Assembly: GCF_041928815.1 (NCBI RefSeq)
Contig: NZ_JBHFEI010000005.1
Coordinates: 62,001-126,000 of the forward strand
Length of the DNA: 64,000 bases
Direction of reading: 5' to 3'
DNA from: JBHFEI01 sp041928815
GTDB taxonomy: Bacteria; Pseudomonadota; Alphaproteobacteria; Rhizobiales; Rhizobiaceae
The stretch's first letter is position 1; each line of letters begins with the position of its first letter. A program made the position numbers and the translations under genes. The notes below the pieces were generated by a model that was not told the origin of the DNA, made no database searches, and saw only the letters and a list, made by a program, of their open reading frames with translations. Positions 61,843-64,000 of the stretch are shown here, one piece after another.

Positions 61843-62062
61843 GGGCGGCTCCTGGAACGTGGCGGCGAACAGTGTCACAGGTCGAAAGGGAATGGCAAGC
61901 GCCACGCGCATCCGTTCCGCCCGTCCTCGGGGTACCGCATGGCGCGGCGCACCATCTTCCGGAAATATCCTTCCCGCGGCGCAGGATCCGGGGCAGGCAA
62001 ACTCACAATGCAAAAAACGCGTCCGGTCCTCCACCGGAGATGGAGGATTGATGGCTTCATAG

Positions 62063-62086
62063 AAAAAGGCGGCCGAAGCCGCCTTT
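62063..62086 (-). terminator. intrinsic terminator of rplS
   Basis: On the minus strand the stem AAAGGCGGC / GCCGCCTTT closes a TTCG tetraloop and is followed by TTCT. It begins 26 bp after the rplS stop. UUCG loops on GC stems are especially stable. Confidence 0.9.
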
Positions 62087-62111
62087 CATCACGTTCCGGA
62101 TGCGCCGGATC

Positions 62112-62657
62112 TTACTCGGCGCTGCCTTCGGCGGCCTTGGCAGCTTCGGCCTCCGCAGCAGCCTTCGCTGCTGCGGCTTCGGCCGCTGCCTTCTCGGCGG
62201 CGAGCGCCTGGGCGGCGGCGACCTTCTCGGCCTCGACGCGGGCCTTCTCGTCGGCAACGGCCTTGCGCTCGGCGTCGTTCAGCTTGCGGGCGCGGGTGTT
62301 GGTGTTCTCGACGATACGCGCCGCCTTGCCGCGCAGGTCGCGCAGGTAGTAGAGCTTGGCGCGGCGGACCTTGCCGCGGCGCACGACCTCGACGCTTTCG
62401 ACCAGCGGCGAGTGGATCGGGAAGACGCGCTCGACGCCCTCGCCGTAGGAAATCTTGCGAACGGTGAAGTTCTCGTTGATGCTGCCGCCGGAACGGGCGA
62501 TGCAGACGCCCTCATAGGCCTGCACGCGGGTGCGCGAGCCTTCCGTCACGCGGACGTTGACGCGGATCGTGTCGCCGGGGGAGAATTCCGGCAGGACGCG
62601 CTTGGCGGCGATCTTGGCGACCTGTTCGGCCTCCAGCTGCTCGATGATGTTCGTCAT
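62112..62657 (-). CDS. rplS: 50S ribosomal protein L19
   Basis: A 181-aa ribosomal protein at the 30S-50S interface. The L19 core is residues 1-120 (FSPGDTIRVNVRVTEGSRTR, VERVFPIHSPLVESVEVVRR, RRAKLYYLRDLRGKAARI). The C-terminal tail of about 55 residues is rich in Ala, Glu and Lys, a known Rhizobiales extension. ATG 62657 gives MTNIIEQLEAEQVAKI. It lies near trmD, but a permease gene on the opposite strand separates them. Confidence 0.98.
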   Translation of the reverse strand: MTNIIEQLEAEQVAKIAAKRVLPEFSPGDTIRVNVRVTEGSRTRVQAYEGVCIARSGGSINENFTVRKISYGEGVERVFPIHSPLVESVEVVRRGKVRRAKLYYLRDLRGKAARIVENTNTRARKLNDAERKAVADEKARVEAEKVAAAQALAAEKAAAEAAAAKAAAEAEAAKAAEGSAE

Positions 62658-62674
62658 GGTCTGTCCTTCGTTCT

Positions 62675-62744
62675 TCTGGAACAGCCAGAGCGCCGGATGC
62701 ATGTCGGTCGAAGCCTCGATGCACCGTTCCGGCCGGGCCGGAAC
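62675..62744 (-). promoter_or_regulatory. hairpins in the rplS 5' leader
   Basis: Two hairpins lie upstream of rplS on its strand: GTTCCGGC/GCCGGAAC (62726-62744, 8-bp stem, 3-base loop) and TCTGG/CCAGA (62675-62689, 5-base loop), the second next to the ribosome-binding site. They could form an autoregulatory ribosomal-protein leader, but no known motif was matched. Confidence 0.35.
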
Positions 62745-62915
62745 GAAGGCGGATGCGCCATTCTTTGCTTTGGGACGGCCCGGTGACCCGGTGGATCCGA
62801 TCGCCGGCCGCGTCGGCGCCTTTACAGGAGTTCCGCCCGTTTGTCACCCCTTGGCGCCCCGCTTTCTTGCGCTTCGGCGCCGGGCGTTCTATGCGGGGGA
62901 CCGGAGGAACGACCG

Positions 62916-63662
62916 ATGACCCTGCCAGAAGCCCTTCTGCTCTTTCTCGCCGGCTTCGGCTCGGGCGCGGCGAACGCCATTGCCGGCGGCGGCACCTTCC
63001 TCACCTTCGGCGCGATGACGCTTGTCGGCCTGCCGCCGATCGTCGCCAACGCCACCTCGTCGATCACCCAGTTTCCGGGCTACGTCACCTCGGCGCTCGC
63101 CTATCGCGTCGAGATCCGCCGCGACGGGGTGACGGCGGCGAAGCTCGCCGTCATCTCGGCCCTCGGCGGCCTTCTCGGCGCGGTCATCCTCCTGTCGCTG
63201 TCCAACCCCTCCTTCCGCGCCATGGTGCCCTGGCTGCTGCTCGCCGCGACCGCGATCTTCGCCGCCGGCCCCTGGCTGAAGCCGAGGCCGCGCGGCGCCC
63301 ATGCCCCCGTCGGCCCGCTCGGCCTGGTCGCGCAGTTCGTCACCGCCATCTATGGCGGCTTCTTCGGCGCGGGCATGGGCATCATGATGCTCGCCGTGCT
63401 CGGCCTTGCCACCGGCAGCGACTATCACCGGCTGAACGCAATCAAGAATTTTCTCGCCATGGTGATCGCCGGCGTCGCCATCCTCGTCTTCGCCGGTGGC
63501 AATGTCGTCGGCTGGCCGCAGGCGCTGGTGATGATCCCCGGCGGCGCGCTCGGCGGCTGGTCGGGCGTCTGGCTGGCACGAAGGGTGCCGCAGGCGGTGA
63601 TCCGCGCACTCGTCGTCGCGATCGGCCTGGCGCTGACCGGCTACTATTTCACGACCGGCTGA
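62916..63662 (+). CDS. TSUP family transporter (TauE/SafE sulfite exporter-like)
   Basis: A 248-aa membrane protein with about eight hydrophobic segments. It begins MTLPEALLLFLAGFGSGAANAIAGGGTFLTFGAM. The two TauE/SafE half-motifs GGGTFLTF and AIYGGFFGAGMGIMM are present. It transports organosulfur or carboxylate anions in relatives; substrate unknown. GGAGG precedes ATG 62916. Its 3' end overlaps the trmD 3' end by 14 bp on the opposite strand. Confidence 0.92.
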   Translation: MTLPEALLLFLAGFGSGAANAIAGGGTFLTFGAMTLVGLPPIVANATSSITQFPGYVTSALAYRVEIRRDGVTAAKLAVISALGGLLGAVILLSLSNPSFRAMVPWLLLAATAIFAAGPWLKPRPRGAHAPVGPLGLVAQFVTAIYGGFFGAGMGIMMLAVLGLATGSDYHRLNAIKNFLAMVIAGVAILVFAGGNVVGWPQALVMIPGGALGGWSGVWLARRVPQAVIRALVVAIGLALTGYYFTTG

Positions 63663-64000
63663 GGAGGTCGGGGCGCCGCGCCCGCGTCAGCGCCAGCGCC
63701 TGCTCGCGCCGCCAGGCCTCGATCGCCGCGTGATGGCCGGAGGTGAGCACGGCGGGAACGGGCACGTCTTCAAAGACCTGCGGCCGCGTATAGTGCGGAT
63801 GCTCCAGCAGCCCGTCCTCGAAGCTTTCATGCACGCCGGAAAGGGCATTGCCCATCACGCCCGGCAGGAGCCGGACCACTGCGTCGAGGAGCGTCAGCGC
63901 CGCCGGCTCGCCGCCGGAGAGGATATAGTCGCCGATCGACACTTCCTCGAGCCCGCGCGCGTCGATCACGCGCTGGTCGACGCCCTCGAAGCGGCCACAG
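63649..64000 (-). CDS. trmD: tRNA (guanine-N1)-methyltransferase (C-terminal part; runs off the window)
   Basis: About 116 C-terminal residues of TrmD, which makes m1G37 and prevents frameshifting. The deep trefoil-knot region is visible as CGRFEGVDQRVIDARGLEE, IGDYILSGGEPAALTLLDAV and PGVMGN, followed by LEHPHYTRPQVFED and LTSGHHAAIEAWRREQAL. The N-terminal part lies beyond the right edge. Confidence 0.96.
   Translation of the reverse strand, partial: CGRFEGVDQRVIDARGLEEVSIGDYILSGGEPAALTLLDAVVRLLPGVMGNALSGVHESFEDGLLEHPHYTRPQVFEDVPVPAVLTSGHHAAIEAWRREQALALTRARRPDLLSRS

Overview
The window is GC-rich chromosomal DNA from an alphaproteobacterium, almost certainly Hyphomicrobiales (Rhizobiaceae, Brucellaceae or a relative). 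Supporting signs are an Omp19-type lipoprotein inhibitor beside sdhCDAB and zapE-mdh, a hemC-hemD-mitofilin-HemY block, a BA14K-family protein, an aquaglyceroporin-type ars operon, and a ketose 3-epimerase that matches the Agrobacterium D-psicose 3-epimerase through all four metal ligands. Genus cannot be decided from the sequence alone. No rRNA, tRNA, CRISPR array, insertion sequence or prophage was seen.

Layout. (1) 1-6.1 kb: TCA-cycle block on the minus strand, with sdhC-D-A-B, an Omp19-like inhibitor, zapE and the 5' part of mdh. (2) 6.4-24.9 kb: housekeeping genes. These are a secreted basic protein; tsaD-gpsA-YciI-EVE-methyltransferase; hemC-hemD-mitofilin-HemY; TerB; a glutamine amidotransferase; YggT; ppa; a GNAT; typA; phoD; an M3 peptidase; and a LysE exporter. 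(3) 25-28.9 kb: a modular RTX protein and an ABC-F ATPase. (4) 29.4-38.3 kb: a sugar module with LacI regulator, periplasmic binding protein, two permeases, ATPase, two SDR dehydrogenases and a D-psicose (allulose) 3-epimerase. A 0.74-kb non-coding stretch with a short tandem repeat and a possible decayed regulator interrupts it. (5) 38.8-40.8 kb: an arsenic operon with an ArsR-GNAT (ArsN2-like) fusion, AqpS and ArsC. (6) 41.2-41.9 kb: a BA14K protein.

(7) 42.0-61.8 kb is the most unusual part, an accessory nitrogen and carbon catabolic island. A GntR regulator sits beside two SDRs. A six-gene minus-strand operon reads hyuA-hyuB-(68-aa ORF)-uronate dehydrogenase-like-FAD oxidoreductase-ThDP enzyme. 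Divergent from it is a seven-gene plus-strand operon: AmiC-like sensor, AmiR-like ANTAR antiterminator, dipeptide-type ABC permeases and binding protein, acetamidase/formamidase, and a fused DppD-DppF ATPase. The plus operon is preceded by a strong intrinsic terminator that overlaps a competing hairpin, as expected for AmiR-type antitermination. Short operator-like sequences at the GntR/SDR promoters recur at the hyuA promoter, so GntR may control both minus-strand units. An orphan amino-acid ABC permease and binding protein follow.

(8) 62.1-64 kb: rplS, a TSUP permease on the opposite strand, and the 3' part of trmD.

Most genes are tightly packed with ATGA, GTGA or TGATG overlaps, which supports the start sites chosen. 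Starts were set by family alignment from memory, Shine-Dalgarno spacing and overlap with the upstream stop.
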